64,000 nucleotides of DNA from Nemertoderma westbladi (GCA_032718475.1 JAUCBJ010002506.1:62001-126000), one strand, 5' to 3'. Positions 48,481 to 59,952 are shown, counted from the first letter of the stretch. Notes: generated by a model from the sequence alone, not told the origin. Numbers and translations are program-made.

Positions 48481-48651
48481 AGACAGAACAAGATGAAGAT
48501 AATATATAAATAAGTATCCTGGCTATATTTACAAAAAAACTTGAGAATTGGGCAATGCTGGCGTCTGGTTGCTGGCAGCCCATAAAACAGGCAGCAGCAT
48601 AATTAATGGTGTTTACCCAGAAACTGGAAGTAATGCAGTAGGTAGGACGCA

Positions 48652-49478
48652 GTGGCGGTACGGCTAATGTCGCGTTACGGCTACTCAAAAAGTCGCGTTA
48701 CGGCTAATTTTCAGATTAGCCGTAACACGACTTTGAAAGTCGCGGTACGGCTACTCAAAAAGTCGCGTTACGGCTAATTTTCAGATTAGCCGTAACACGA
48801 CTTTGAAAGTCGCGGTACGGCTACTCAAAAAGTCGCGTTACGGCTAATTTTCAGATTAGCCGTAGCACGACTTTGAAAGTCGCGGTACGGCTACTCAAAA
48901 AGTCGCGTTACGGCTAATTTTCAGATTAGCCGTAACACGACTTTGAAAGTCGCGGTACGGCTACTCAAAAAGTCGCGTTACGGCTAATTTTCAGATTAGC
49001 CGTAACACGACTTTGAAAGTCGCGGTACGGCTACTCAAAAAGTCGCGTTACGGCTAATTTTCAGATTAGCCGTAGCACGACTTTGAAAGTCGCGGTACGG
49101 CTACTCAAAAAGTCGCGTTACGGCTAATTTTCAGATTAGCCGTAACACGACTTTGAAAGTCGCGGTACGGCTACTCAAAAAGTCGCGTTACGGCTAATTT
49201 TCAGATTAGCCGTAACACGACTTTGAAAGTCGCGGTACGGCTACTCAAAAAGTCGCGTTACGGCTAATTTTCAGATTAGCCGTAACACGACTTTGAAAGT
49301 CGCGGTACGGCTACTCAAAAAGTCGCGTTACGGCTAATTTTCAGATTAGCCGTAGCACGACTTTGAAAGTCGCGGTACGGCTACTCAAAAAGTCGCGTTA
49401 CGGCTAATTTTCAGATTAGCCGTAACACGACTTTGAAAGTCGCGGTACGGCTACTCAAAAAGTCGCGTTACGGCTAAT
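48652..49478. repeat. 70-bp satellite, about 12 copies, with paired hairpins
   Basis: CTACTCAAAAAGTCGCGTTA recurs at exactly 70-bp steps from 48681 to 49451. Each unit carries one hairpin with 17-bp arms (AGTCGCGTTACGGCTAA against TTAGCCGTAACACGACT, one mismatch) and another, CGACTTTGAAAGTCG. Most units differ only at the A/G in CGTAACACGA, which is G in the copies at 48861, 49071 and 49351. The left edge is degenerate (GTGGCGGTACGGCTAATGTC). Confidence 0.97.
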
Positions 49479-49589
49479 CTATTGTCTTGGTTTTACACAG
49501 GGAATCATTATCAATATTATTCTATGGTGTTTACGTACAGATGAGAAAGGTTCGAAAAATTTAATGTAATAATGTTTTACAGCATGGGA

Positions 49590-52140
49590 TGTCAACCAAC
49601 GCTCTAACATTTCCTTTAACATTCACTTTATATCACTCGATTTACTTTACCTCACTCGCTTTACCCGCCTTTAATCGATTTCTCTCTCTCTCCCTGTCTC
49701 TCTCTCACTCTCTCTCTTACTCTGTGTTAATTACTTCACTTTCTTACTAACTCCGATCGCGAGTTGTTAGTGCTAGTACTTGACCTCACCCTCTCAATTA
49801 CTTTCACTTTCTTACTAACTCCACACGTGAGTTGATTGTGGTAGTACTTGACCTCACCCTCTCAATTACTTTCACTTTCTTACTAACTCCACACGTGAGT
49901 TGATTGTGGTAGTACTTGACCTCACCCTCTCAATTACTTTCACTTTCTTACTAACTCCACACGTGAGTTGATTGTGGTAGTACTTGACCTCACCCTCTCA
50001 ATTACTTTCACTTTCTTACTAACTCCACACGTGAGTTGATTGTGGTAGTACTTGACCTCACCCTCTCAATTACTTTCACTTTCTTACTAACTCCACACGT
50101 GAGTTGATTGTGGTAGTACTTGACCTCACCCTCTCAATTACTTTCACTTTCTTACTAACTCCACACGTGAGTTGATTGTGCTCGTACTTGACCTCACCCT
50201 CTCAATTACTTTCACTTTCTTACTAACTCCACACGTGAGTTGATTGTGGTAGTACTTGACCTCACCCTCTCAATTACTTTCACTTTCTTACTAACTCCAC
50301 ACGTGAGTTGATTGTGGTAGTACTTGACCTCACCCTCTCAATTACTTTCACTTTCTTACTAACTCCACACGTGAGTTGATTGTGGTAGTACTTGACCTCA
50401 CCCTCTCAATTACTTTCACTTTCTTACTAACTCCACACGTGAGTTGATTGTGGTAGTACTTGACCTCACCCTCTCAATTACTTTCACTTTCTTACTAACT
50501 CCACACGTGAGTTGATTGTGGTAGTACTTGACCTCACCCTCTCAATTACTTTCACTTTCTTACTAACTCCACACGTGAGTTGATTGTGGTAGTACTTGAC
50601 CTCACCCTCTCAATTACTTTCACTTTCTTACTAACTCCACACGTGAGTTGATTGTGGTAGTACTTGACCTCACCCTCTCAATTACTTTCACTTTCTTACT
50701 AACTCCACACGTGAGTTGATTGTGGTAGTACTTGACCTCACCCTCTCAATTACTTTCACTTTCTTACTAACTCCACACGTGAGTTGATTGTGCTCGTACT
50801 TGACCTCACCCTCTCAATTACTTTCACTTTCTTACTAACTCCACACGTGAGTTGATTGTGGTAGTACTTGACCTCACCCTCTCAATAACTTTCACTTTCT
50901 TACTAACTCCACCCACACGTGAGTTGATTGTGCTAGTACTTGACGCCCTGTCCTCTCTTATTTTCGCCTCGGTTATGTATTGATCGTTTTGTCCCAAAAT
51001 TGTAATACTCACTTCGTCTCCAAATTATGTCATTGTTGTCACCGGTATTTTAATCAAAAGGTTCGCATGTTTGCATATTTGTACACACACATATCGAAAA
51101 ACTAGGCTTTCATTTCCGTAGATTGACCAGTCTATCCATAGCAGAAACTAACAAAATTCCTTGACTTGGTGCGGCACCCTCAATATAATCTGACCATTTA
51201 AATTATCAAAATACGTACTACACACCCATCCATCTTACTAACATAATCATTCGTACAGTACGTGGACTCGGGTTACAGCGGGATTCCACATTTCATTCAT
51301 ATAATAAACCCCCCAAGTCTTGTCTTACTAACATGATCATTTTGTACAGTACGTGGACTCGAGTTGCCGCGAGATTCCACTTATCATTCACTTAACAAGC
51401 CCCCCCTCAGTCCCACTAACATTATCAAGTACTGTAAGTGGCCCCAGGTTAAAGCGGGCTGCCACATGTTCACTCATATAACCACCCCCCTCTCGATATA
51501 TACTGACATTATATTATATAATTAATAATAATAACCCTTCACAACGCCCATCAACCTCAAACAGAATTATTGAATCTCTGCACATTCATTGGTCGAATCT
51601 ACTAATTTGTTAGCCCTAGTATGTTAGCACCGCCATGTGTTACATCAATGCAAACCTCATGTTTTAGGCCTGACCCCCTCCATTCAGCATCTTGACCTCC
51701 TGTTATCACCTCGCGATGTAATAATTTACCATTATATACTTCATTCTGAGCAATTTCGTCAGTCTTCCTATTTTCTCCACTGGTTGTCACAAATTGTTTT
51801 TTACCGCTCGCTCGCTCGCTCGCTCACTCCCCGTCCGCTCGCTTGCTCGCCTTTTCATTTGTCCCATTTCATTTACTTTGATAACACTTTATTTCTGCTG
51901 ATATTTGTAACCACATATACTCGAAGTAAATGTTTCATTAATTTCCCCTCCCCTTATTTTATCAACATTTTTACTACGTTATCGAAATATATTATGTTAT
52001 TTATTAGTGCTTTTATTGTCCTCATTTCATTATCATAACTGCCCGTGATTTGTAAATACAAAACGATTGAATGCGAGCGCGTTAATAAAGAAACTCAATT
52101 TTGCAACCGAAACCTTCCTTGAGTGTCCCAATGATAGACA
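49590..52140 (+). repeat. 5' LTR
   Basis: TG...CA ends. It contains a CTCT-rich tract, the 68-bp array, two GTACGTGGACTCG.GTT repeats near 51258 and 51349, a GCTC tetranucleotide run (51808-51827) and, near the end, AATAAA (52085), the likely polyadenylation signal. Confidence 0.92.
49728..50945 (+). repeat. 68-bp minisatellite inside the 5' LTR, about 18 copies
   Basis: The unit runs through TTACTTTCACTTTCTTACTA, ACTCCACACGTGAGTTGATT, GTGGTAGTACTTGACCTCAC and CCTCTCAA. CCACACGTGA recurs every 68 bp from 49821. The first unit is a variant (CCGATCGCGAGTTG). Almost every other unit contains CACGTG. Confidence 0.97.
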
Positions 52141-52397
52141 CTTTCAGTAAAAAACAATTTCTTTTCCACCGGCATCTTAGTTCTGTAGTTAGTGCTTAGG
52201 GCGTTTTCAAACTGTTGTAGCCTAGTGCCTAGCGGCCTAGGGTTTTGACAGTGGACCTATTACAGTATTAGTGTAGCTGGGCCTACATTCCAGTACTGCA
52301 GTACGCTACTGCCTACTGCACTGCACTATACTGCCATACACCAGTACACTGTAGGCCTACGCCAGTCAGCCAGTACGCATCAGCCTGACAGCCCGTC

Positions 52398-53312
52398 ATG
52401 GCTACTGCTACCGGTAGCCAACACCAACTCGACGAGGATGCTTCTTCCTCCATCACTTCTGACCACGGTGGCTCTCCAAATGTCGACGATTTGCGAGCTC
52501 TCGATTCGCGCGCTCTGAGTGGACTTAAATCTTCATTTACACGCGCCCACAACGCACTCGCCTACCACCTCTCGCTAACCGGGCCTGTACAGGACAACTT
52601 AGTCGACACGTCGTTCAACACTTTCAAACTATCATTCGGTAAGTACCGGAGCAAAACACATCAAATTTTACTTATCCCTAACTTTCGGGCTCAGAATAAT
52701 ACACTTTATAACAAATTCACACATGATTATGCCGAGGCTGAAGCCCGGTATTATCAACTGGAGCGCAAATATGCCGATTATCAGGAGGACGCACAAAGTG
52801 AATCTATCCCCGTAGTAGACCCACCAAATCTTCCTTCAGAACGGGCAAGGATGACTTCGCTCGCACTGCCCCACCCAACAGCAACAGGTAACATAAATAA
52901 TTCTCATGGTGATTTTACACTAACCCCCTTAGGTGACAAAACATCTAGTGCGGGACCGAGACACGTCCGTCGTTCGCTCACTACAGCCTGCATAGATGAG
53001 TATCACAATCCCACACCTTTTCGTGGCTTTTCATCGCCGGACCTAACTTTACTAAATGCAAATGTAGGCTTACAGAGCAATGAAATAGGCCTACCGGTAT
53101 CGGCACCCGATAACCCTAATCCCAATAGGGAAACATGTGACCAGGAATTATTAACTGATTTTTTAAACGCCTCTAGAGATTTCGTAATCCATAACGAATC
53201 TGGGTTTCAAAATACAATTAGGCCTATCATGCCTATAGACCTACCGGTTGACTGGTTGAGTACAATAAAAGTAACCCATTACCGGTACCTGCAGCACTGT
53301 CAGTACTGGTAG
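52398..53312 (+). CDS. BEL/Pao Gag, N-terminal part
   Basis: 304 residues from an ATG at 52398, about 260 bp after the 5' LTR, rich in Ser, Thr and Asp. It contains a charged, helix-prone segment around residues 85-145 with YYQLERKYADYQED, as in the N-terminal region of BEL/Pao Gags. It ends at a TAG, while similar Gag-like coding continues immediately in another frame (next entry). The next frame is already open upstream of this stop, so I read the break as a frameshift near 53280 in one original Gag. It would make the structural core of the virus-like particle. Confidence 0.8.
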   Translation: MATATGSQHQLDEDASSSITSDHGGSPNVDDLRALDSRALSGLKSSFTRAHNALAYHLSLTGPVQDNLVDTSFNTFKLSFGKYRSKTHQILLIPNFRAQNNTLYNKFTHDYAEAEARYYQLERKYADYQEDAQSESIPVVDPPNLPSERARMTSLALPHPTATGNINNSHGDFTLTPLGDKTSSAGPRHVRRSLTTACIDEYHNPTPFRGFSSPDLTLLNANVGLQSNEIGLPVSAPDNPNPNRETCDQELLTDFLNASRDFVIHNESGFQNTIRPIMPIDLPVDWLSTIKVTHYRYLQHCQYW

Positions 53313-53341
53313 TTAACGACCATTTAAATCTAGGCGTCAGT

Positions 53342-55198
53342 GTGAATAATTCGAACAACACTGATGCGAGTCCCTTAGTTTCCCCTCAGGTTCCAGTCTC
53401 GACTTCGGTCAACTTAGTGGGGATTCCCTCCAACCCCTTGAGTGTTGTGAACTCTGTCACACAGGACAACCCCCAGACGAAAACTGTGGAAACTCAAAAC
53501 GGTAATATTGGTAATCAGGTAAAGTCGAGAATAGTAGACGTGAACCCTGGAGATTCGGTAAGTCAAATAAACTCTCACCCCACGATCTCAGCCGTCTCCA
53601 GTTCTAAACTGAGTGGATTAGCTCGCGCTACTCGACTCAAACTTATGAAATATAAGGCACAAATGCAAACGTACCAACATTTAGACGAATTATCTAAGAG
53701 GAGTAAGCAGATTCAACGCGATGCAAAATGCAGAGAGCTAGAACTGGAGGCGGAATTTTACGCAAACGAAATTAATGAACAAAACCGAAACGGCGTTGTT
53801 ACTGTATGTAGTGGTCCCACCCCTACTATACCAGTACCAATTACTACCTTGTCCACCGACAATATCCCAACAACCACGCCTACTGTAACTCTACCATCCC
53901 CTTACCCCTGCACTACCCAGTCATTTCCCCCCTCGCTACCCTCACAACCTATGACTGTGACGACACGTCCCAGCATCAACATCACCACCGCTATCCCAAT
54001 AGTTTGCTCGACTAATCACCCCCCTGTCACTGCTCACAAAACCACGCAATCTGTGGTCCTCCCGCATACTGTGAGTTGTGTACCCGCATCCTTGCCATCA
54101 ACTTTAAACCCTGATGTCGCACCCTTTAACCCCCCGACTGTAGAGTCATTGGCAACATTCCAACATCTACCATCTGTACCTACCAACCACTCGGCAGATC
54201 CATTGGTTAACTTTGGTAATATTTGCCCTTCTACTCTGTCAGCCCGACCTTTAAATAATCACACAAATCACCATCAATCATCTGCACAAACATTACCCAA
54301 CCCTAACACCATCAGTAACCATCACACACTCTCATCCCAAACTCCCGTCCCCACTGTTCCTCAACATTCACTCGATTACAAATCTGACTCAACTATTCCT
54401 AATCCCCTTGCTGGTAGCCTCAACTCAGAACAATCTGCCCTCCTAAAGTTGACGTTACCCACATTGCAACCAACCAAATTCGACGGCAAGTTACTAGACT
54501 ATGTCCAGTTTAAGCAGACATTCTACGACCTTATAGACTCTAAACCTATCCCTGACAATGAGAAACATATCTATCTTATACAGTTCACAGCTGGTGAACC
54601 CCGCCGCGTTGCCGAGTTATACCGCAGCTCAGACAATGGGTATACACTGGCTTGGGCCCAACTCGACAAGAGGTACGGACACCCCAGGGAAGTCTCGAGG
54701 TCTATCTTGAACCAGCTGACCCAGGGCCCTAGACTGAACCTCACGGCAGCCGACTTATTAAAGTTTATCGACGATATATCGATTAGCCACGCCACCCTGG
54801 AATCCATTGGTAGTTCGACCCGGTTGAATGACCCCAGCAATATGGATCTCTTAGCTTCCAGGCTGCCTATCGAACTGGTTAATCGCTGGACCCGTCACGC
54901 TACCAAACTTCATACCAACAAACGGGTGGAACCTCAGGTCTCTGATCTTGTCAACTTCCTAGACCAGGAAGTCAGCGTATTGAATTACTATGGCACTGGT
55001 AAACCAAAGACCCGACCCCCAGCTAGCTTTCCGGCACTCACCTCAGCAGTACCAAAACAAGTTAGGACTACGTCTACAACCCCTCTTAGACCTAGCCTTC
55101 CTCCCAATGCTCCTCAGTTACCCATAGATGGTGCACAAACCACCAGTGCCACCAGCCAGAATAGACTTCGCTGCATGTACTGTCGATGGAGGTCATAA
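53342..55198 (+). CDS. BEL/Pao Gag, C-terminal part with DUF1759-type core
   Basis: 618 codons in a frame offset from both neighbours. The annotated first codon is GTG and the frame is open for some 20 codons upstream, so this is a continuation, not an independent start. A basic coiled segment (LSGLARATRLKLMKYKAQMQ to LELEAEFYANEI) is followed by a long Pro/Thr/Ser-rich linker. The conserved DUF1759 core then spans about residues 365-530 (KLTLPTLQPTKFDGKLLDY, FKQTFYDLI, TLAWAQLDKRYG). The frame ends after the first CX2C of a zinc knuckle. The rest of that knuckle lies in the Pol frame, which overlaps by 71 bp. Confidence 0.85.
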   Translation: MNNSNNTDASPLVSPQVPVSTSVNLVGIPSNPLSVVNSVTQDNPQTKTVETQNGNIGNQVKSRIVDVNPGDSVSQINSHPTISAVSSSKLSGLARATRLKLMKYKAQMQTYQHLDELSKRSKQIQRDAKCRELELEAEFYANEINEQNRNGVVTVCSGPTPTIPVPITTLSTDNIPTTTPTVTLPSPYPCTTQSFPPSLPSQPMTVTTRPSINITTAIPIVCSTNHPPVTAHKTTQSVVLPHTVSCVPASLPSTLNPDVAPFNPPTVESLATFQHLPSVPTNHSADPLVNFGNICPSTLSARPLNNHTNHHQSSAQTLPNPNTISNHHTLSSQTPVPTVPQHSLDYKSDSTIPNPLAGSLNSEQSALLKLTLPTLQPTKFDGKLLDYVQFKQTFYDLIDSKPIPDNEKHIYLIQFTAGEPRRVAELYRSSDNGYTLAWAQLDKRYGHPREVSRSILNQLTQGPRLNLTAADLLKFIDDISISHATLESIGSSTRLNDPSNMDLLASRLPIELVNRWTRHATKLHTNKRVEPQVSDLVNFLDQEVSVLNYYGTGKPKTRPPASFPALTSAVPKQVRTTSTTPLRPSLPPNAPQLPIDGAQTTSATSQNRLRCMYCRWRS

Positions 55199-58100
55199 AA
55201 TCTATGGCTGTGATTCCTTCCTAAGCCTCACATATCATGATAAAGATAACTTCGTTGCAAATTATCCTTCCCATGACATGTGCCGCAACTGCCTTGGACG
55301 AGGCCATTTGACCGCTGACTGCTTGTCTAAATATACATGCAAGACGTGCAAGTCGAACAAACATCATTCACTATTGCATCCCCCCAATGCGCCATTTACT
55401 AGAATTCCTCACTCATCCGCTACCACACCCACACCCATGCCTCGCTCCACTGCGTCAGCCCCTAACAAACACGTGACAAGTAATCCCCCTATGTCTTCAC
55501 GAAATACCTGTCTTCACAGATTTCAAAAGAGAAATACTGTTCTACAGACAGTCCCTGTTCGTCTCACTTCAGATCATACTACAATGTCTCTTACAACATA
55601 CGCGTTGATTGACCCAGGCTCTGACCAATCAATACTCGATGACCGAAACTTGCCCCCATTAGGTCTCCATTGCACTCAGTATAGGACCATCCCAATTAGT
55701 ACCTGTCTAGACAAAGAGAGACTCATAGAAGTCGGCGCTATCAAGTGCAATGTATCTCCTGTCAGCAGTAATGGGACCCCTACACTAGTGAATGTCACTT
55801 TCGATGTCATCAAAGGGTTTAGAGACAACTTCGTAACCCCAAGGCGTTGGAATATCAGAGAATGGCCCCACTTAGCTGACTTAGACTTGAGTCATCCCCC
55901 TTTAGACATCCCTCAAGTGACAGTCTTGTTGGGACAGGATGCCCCAGTCGCCTTGATGCAACTTCAATCTCGCTGGGGCCCGAACCCCCAGACTCATCCG
56001 TACGCTGTTGAAACTCCGTTTGGATGGTCAGTCTGTGGCCCTAATCTTGCCCCAGACGATGACCTTGACATTTATCCCACCTCACAAATACATTGTACCC
56101 TATCTGACGTTAACGACTTGGATACACTCAATGACCGACATTCTCCCCCTGAACGAACTGCAGCTACTTTTGACCCTGGTTCCGATTCAAACTCTGAAGT
56201 GACCCAGAACCCACACCCGACAATGACTACATTGGTTCCATTCAGTCCCAAGACATCATCCAAACAATCTCAACATCCTAACATTTCATATTTAAACGAC
56301 CTAGAACAGAACCTTAGACGATTCTGGGAGATGGAAGTACATTCGTCTTCCTTAGGAAAGGAAATGTCCCCCTTAAACCTTCGATCCCAATCCATACTGC
56401 AGGCCATGCGCCTTAAACCCAACGGACATTACTCACTAGGTCTCCTGTGGAAACGAGACGATGTAACGCTCCCATGTAATAAATTATACGCACAACGTTG
56501 TTTAGTTTGGTTGGGGAAACGTCTCAGGAAGAAACCGGAAGTTCTAACTCTCTATACCACTCAGGTTGAAGACTATATATCACAGGGATACGCTAGGAAA
56601 CTCACCCCATCTGAGATTGACTCGCATGGCCCTCGTTCTTGGTACCTGCCGCACCATTACGTTCTATATCCCAAGAAACCCAACAAGATTAGAGTTGTGT
56701 TCAACGCAGCTGCACCCTACTTTGGCACTTCTCTGAATGCCAACCTAATCAACGGACCCGACCAATCCAACCTACTGTCTGGAATACTTTGCAAATTCCG
56801 TCGCCATGCTGTAGCATTCTCGTGCGATATAAAATCTATGTTCCACCAGGTCGAAGTCAACCCGGAAGATAGGGACTCCTTACGATTCCTGTGGTGGGAG
56901 AATGGCGACATGGATCGCAGTCCTACAGAATATTGGATGGAAGTCCATATCTTTGGAGCAGGGGACTCCCCAACTATCGCTCTCACAGCTCTGCGAAGGA
57001 CAGGTTCCGACAACGCACACCGATACCCTCCAAGAGTCAATGAAACAATTCAAAACGAGTTTTATTACGATGATGGTATGTCTGGTGCTCAAACCCCATT
57101 AGAAGCTGTAGATCTCGCTAAAAGTTTGATCGAATGTTTATCGCTTGGGGGATTTCACCTCACCAAGTTTCATTCCAACAATTCCGAATTTCTCAAGTCA
57201 TTAGACCCAACCTACCTTGCCATCCCGACTCATACCACTCGTGACTCTGACATACAGACAGCTATCACCACAGCCCTTGGACTTGTTTGGGACACTGTGA
57301 ATGACACGCTATCGATTGACATACGGCTGAAGGACACACCGTCCACCAAGCGAGGTGTCCTATCTCTAGTCAGTTCTCTATTCGACCCTCTGAGTTTCTT
57401 GGGCCCTGTTACCCTCTTACTGCGTATCCTGCTGCAGGATATATGGCGCCATAAACTTGGCTGGGATGACCCTATTCCACTACCACTAGAGACCCGATTG
57501 AACGAGTGGAAATTACAACTCACGCTACTGGTCGACTTCTGCATACCCCGGACTTACACCCCTATTCCTTTACCTGACAACATTTACGACATTCATTCCT
57601 TTTCGGACGCCAGCGACAAAGGGTATGGTATGGTGAGTTACCTTCGTACAACCACACCCGATGGCGCCATTACCACTGGCTTCTTGATTGCCAAGGCCCG
57701 TAGTGCCCCCCTCAGATATATCTCTATCCCCAGGCTTGAATTACAAGCAGCACATCTTTCCGTCGACTTGACTGTACAAGTTCGGCAAGAACTTGACATG
57801 CCCATCCGCTCTATGACATTCTGGACTGACTCAACTGTTACTTTAGGTTACTTGAGAAATGAATCCCGTCGCTTTAAGCCTTACGTAGCCAATCGAGTCA
57901 GCCTTATTCATGGTCATACCACTGTGGATCAGTGGCATCATTGCCCGGGGAATCTTAACCCCGCTGACTATGCGAGTCGTGGGTTATTGCCTCAGAGATT
58001 CCTACAAACGGAACAATGGATTCGGGGCCCAGACTTTCTGTCTCTTACTCCAGAATACTGGCCGGTCTCGCACAACGCGCCTTATACATTACCCTCCGAC

Positions 58101-59720
58101 GATCCCGAGCTTAAGTCTGACACCCGAGTCTATGCTATGAACACCATGGCCCCTTTGCCCCCTACAGACAAACTTATACAGCACTATTATAAGTCATACA
58201 GACTCATACGCGGTGTGTCTTGGTTCATTCGTTTCTTTGAATACCTAAGACATAAACGTGGTCCTCTACAACCCGGTAGTCCTCGTAAGTTGACCTCATC
58301 GGAGCTCGTCACTGCCAAACAGCGCATTGAACAGTACGTTCAACGAGTTGGCTTCCCAGGTGAGTATACAGCTCTAAAGTCTGGATCTCCAATCCCCAAG
58401 GTGAGTACAATCCGGAAACTATCTCCCTTTTTAGACGAAGACGACGGATATCTGAGACTAGGGAGCCGCGTTGCACGAGCACCCACGTCCTACGATGCGC
58501 GCTTTCCTATCCTTATACCGAAGAATTGTCACTATGCCAGGCTCTTGATACACGATGTACACATCAGACTTCGCCATGCTGGACAAAGTCACAGTCTGGC
58601 ATTCCTTAGAGAGCGTTATTGGATCATTAATGCAAGATCGTTGATACGAACCATGCTTAGTGCTTGCATTGCTTGCAAGAGATTGCATTCTCGCACGATG
58701 ACCCAGATAATGGCCGATTTACCTGAGTCACGACTCACTCCATATAAACCTGTTTTTGCTTTTACAGGTATGGACCTATTTGGCCCTTTTCTCTTTAAGA
58801 GAATGAGGTCCTTGATTACACGATATGGCATTATATTCATTTGTTTTAATTCTAGGGCGATTGCACTGGATATGGTAGAGGACCTCTCAACAGACCGTTT
58901 TATCAACGCATTACGACGTTTCATCGCCACAAGGGGAACCCCTCAACACCTCTATTGCGACAACGGAACGAACTTTGTCGGCGCCGAATCCGAGCTCAAA
59001 GAATCCCTCGCTCGAGTTGACCAAGACAAAGTGACTTCACACTTGAGAACATTGGACTGCACCTGGCATTTTCAGACACCGCTTGCCCCCCATACCTCTG
59101 GAGTATGGGAACGCCTCATTCGTAGCGTTAAGGACTCTCTATACGCCACCATCAAGGACTCAACCCGTATCAACGAGGACACCTTTCGTACCGTGCTGGC
59201 CGAGGTAGAAGGAATCCTCAACTCGCGTCCACTGACCCCGGTTACCGACGATCCGACCGCCGACCAACCGATTACTCCTCGGCACTTCCTCCTCAGGAAC
59301 CCTGTCCAACTATCCCCACCAGGGAAGTTTGACCGTAAAGACGAACTCGGCCGCAAATCCTGGCGACAGGCACAGGGCCTGTCTGATCGTTTCTGGGACA
59401 TATGGATTCGGGAATATATCCCTACGCTCCACAAACGTTCCAAGTGGACCGCGCCCCAGAGGAACCTCAAGGTGGACGATGTCGTGATCATTACAGATGA
59501 GAAACTCCCTAGAAACTCGTGGAGAATCGGACGAGTTTCTGAGGTTCGGCCCGGTAAAGATGGACGAGTTCGCACTGTTCGCGTCGCCTACGATAAGTCT
59601 GACCTCCTCCGTCCCGTTAGTAAACTTTGTCTGTTGGAGGGATCCGATCCCGATGAGATCCTCTCGTATTGGGGACGTACACCTGAGGACGACGGAAACG
59701 GACTGAAGAACTCCGATTGA
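55128..59720 (+). CDS. BEL/Pao Pol polyprotein (protease, RT, RNase H, integrase)
   Basis: 1530 codons, undisrupted. It is in the frame of the first Gag part and overlaps the second. Zinc knuckle CX2CX4HX4C at residues 52-65, then CX2C and HH at 71-80. Aspartic protease (DUF1758 type) with YALIDPGSD at about 159-167, the active Asp at 162 in a DPGS context. RT about 440-700, with FSCDIKSMFHQVEV and the catalytic FYYDDG at 645-650. RNase-H-like HSFSDASDKGYG near 821 and the HHCPGNLNPADYASRG signature near 935. Integrase zinc-binding H..H and CIACKR (about 1140-1185), DDE core with GMDLFGPF (about 1214), CDNGTNF (about 1277) and GVWERLIRS (about 1325). C-terminal DUF5641-like domain (about 1444-1505). 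Pol reverse-transcribes and integrates the element. The intact length suggests a young copy. Confidence 0.96.
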   Translation: MVHKPPVPPARIDFAACTVDGGHKIYGCDSFLSLTYHDKDNFVANYPSHDMCRNCLGRGHLTADCLSKYTCKTCKSNKHHSLLHPPNAPFTRIPHSSATTPTPMPRSTASAPNKHVTSNPPMSSRNTCLHRFQKRNTVLQTVPVRLTSDHTTMSLTTYALIDPGSDQSILDDRNLPPLGLHCTQYRTIPISTCLDKERLIEVGAIKCNVSPVSSNGTPTLVNVTFDVIKGFRDNFVTPRRWNIREWPHLADLDLSHPPLDIPQVTVLLGQDAPVALMQLQSRWGPNPQTHPYAVETPFGWSVCGPNLAPDDDLDIYPTSQIHCTLSDVNDLDTLNDRHSPPERTAATFDPGSDSNSEVTQNPHPTMTTLVPFSPKTSSKQSQHPNISYLNDLEQNLRRFWEMEVHSSSLGKEMSPLNLRSQSILQAMRLKPNGHYSLGLLWKRDDVTLPCNKLYAQRCLVWLGKRLRKKPEVLTLYTTQVEDYISQGYARKLTPSEIDSHGPRSWYLPHHYVLYPKKPNKIRVVFNAAAPYFGTSLNANLINGPDQSNLLSGILCKFRRHAVAFSCDIKSMFHQVEVNPEDRDSLRFLWWENGDMDRSPTEYWMEVHIFGAGDSPTIALTALRRTGSDNAHRYPPRVNETIQNEFYYDDGMSGAQTPLEAVDLAKSLIECLSLGGFHLTKFHSNNSEFLKSLDPTYLAIPTHTTRDSDIQTAITTALGLVWDTVNDTLSIDIRLKDTPSTKRGVLSLVSSLFDPLSFLGPVTLLLRILLQDIWRHKLGWDDPIPLPLETRLNEWKLQLTLLVDFCIPRTYTPIPLPDNIYDIHSFSDASDKGYGMVSYLRTTTPDGAITTGFLIAKARSAPLRYISIPRLELQAAHLSVDLTVQVRQELDMPIRSMTFWTDSTVTLGYLRNESRRFKPYVANRVSLIHGHTTVDQWHHCPGNLNPADYASRGLLPQRFLQTEQWIRGPDFLSLTPEYWPVSHNAPYTLPSDDPELKSDTRVYAMNTMAPLPPTDKLIQHYYKSYRLIRGVSWFIRFFEYLRHKRGPLQPGSPRKLTSSELVTAKQRIEQYVQRVGFPGEYTALKSGSPIPKVSTIRKLSPFLDEDDGYLRLGSRVARAPTSYDARFPILIPKNCHYARLLIHDVHIRLRHAGQSHSLAFLRERYWIINARSLIRTMLSACIACKRLHSRTMTQIMADLPESRLTPYKPVFAFTGMDLFGPFLFKRMRSLITRYGIIFICFNSRAIALDMVEDLSTDRFINALRRFIATRGTPQHLYCDNGTNFVGAESELKESLARVDQDKVTSHLRTLDCTWHFQTPLAPHTSGVWERLIRSVKDSLYATIKDSTRINEDTFRTVLAEVEGILNSRPLTPVTDDPTADQPITPRHFLLRNPVQLSPPGKFDRKDELGRKSWRQAQGLSDRFWDIWIREYIPTLHKRSKWTAPQRNLKVDDVVIITDEKLPRNSWRIGRVSEVRPGKDGRVRTVRVAYDKSDLLRPVSKLCLLEGSDPDEILSYWGRTPEDDGNGLKNSD

Positions 59721-59952
59721 ACACAAACTCAATGTAACATTGTTTCGAACTCAAATTCGATGTCGCGTCGCCTCGAACATGGAACTCTCTCATTATCTCA
59801 CACGTACTAACTCGTTGTTGATATTAACCCTTTAGTATGGTGGCGGTTGAGTATTTCCTTGGTTATACGTAGACTTGTACACCCTATCACTATCTATATC
59901 GCGTTGGTTTTCCTATGTCTCATTTTGGCACTCCCTGCCAAGAGGGGCGGTG

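Noticed and set aside
51637-52038. Protein-coding gene of 133 codons near the end of the 5' LTR
   Set aside because: It is LTR sequence, repeated with changes at 61177-61594, and shows no domain.
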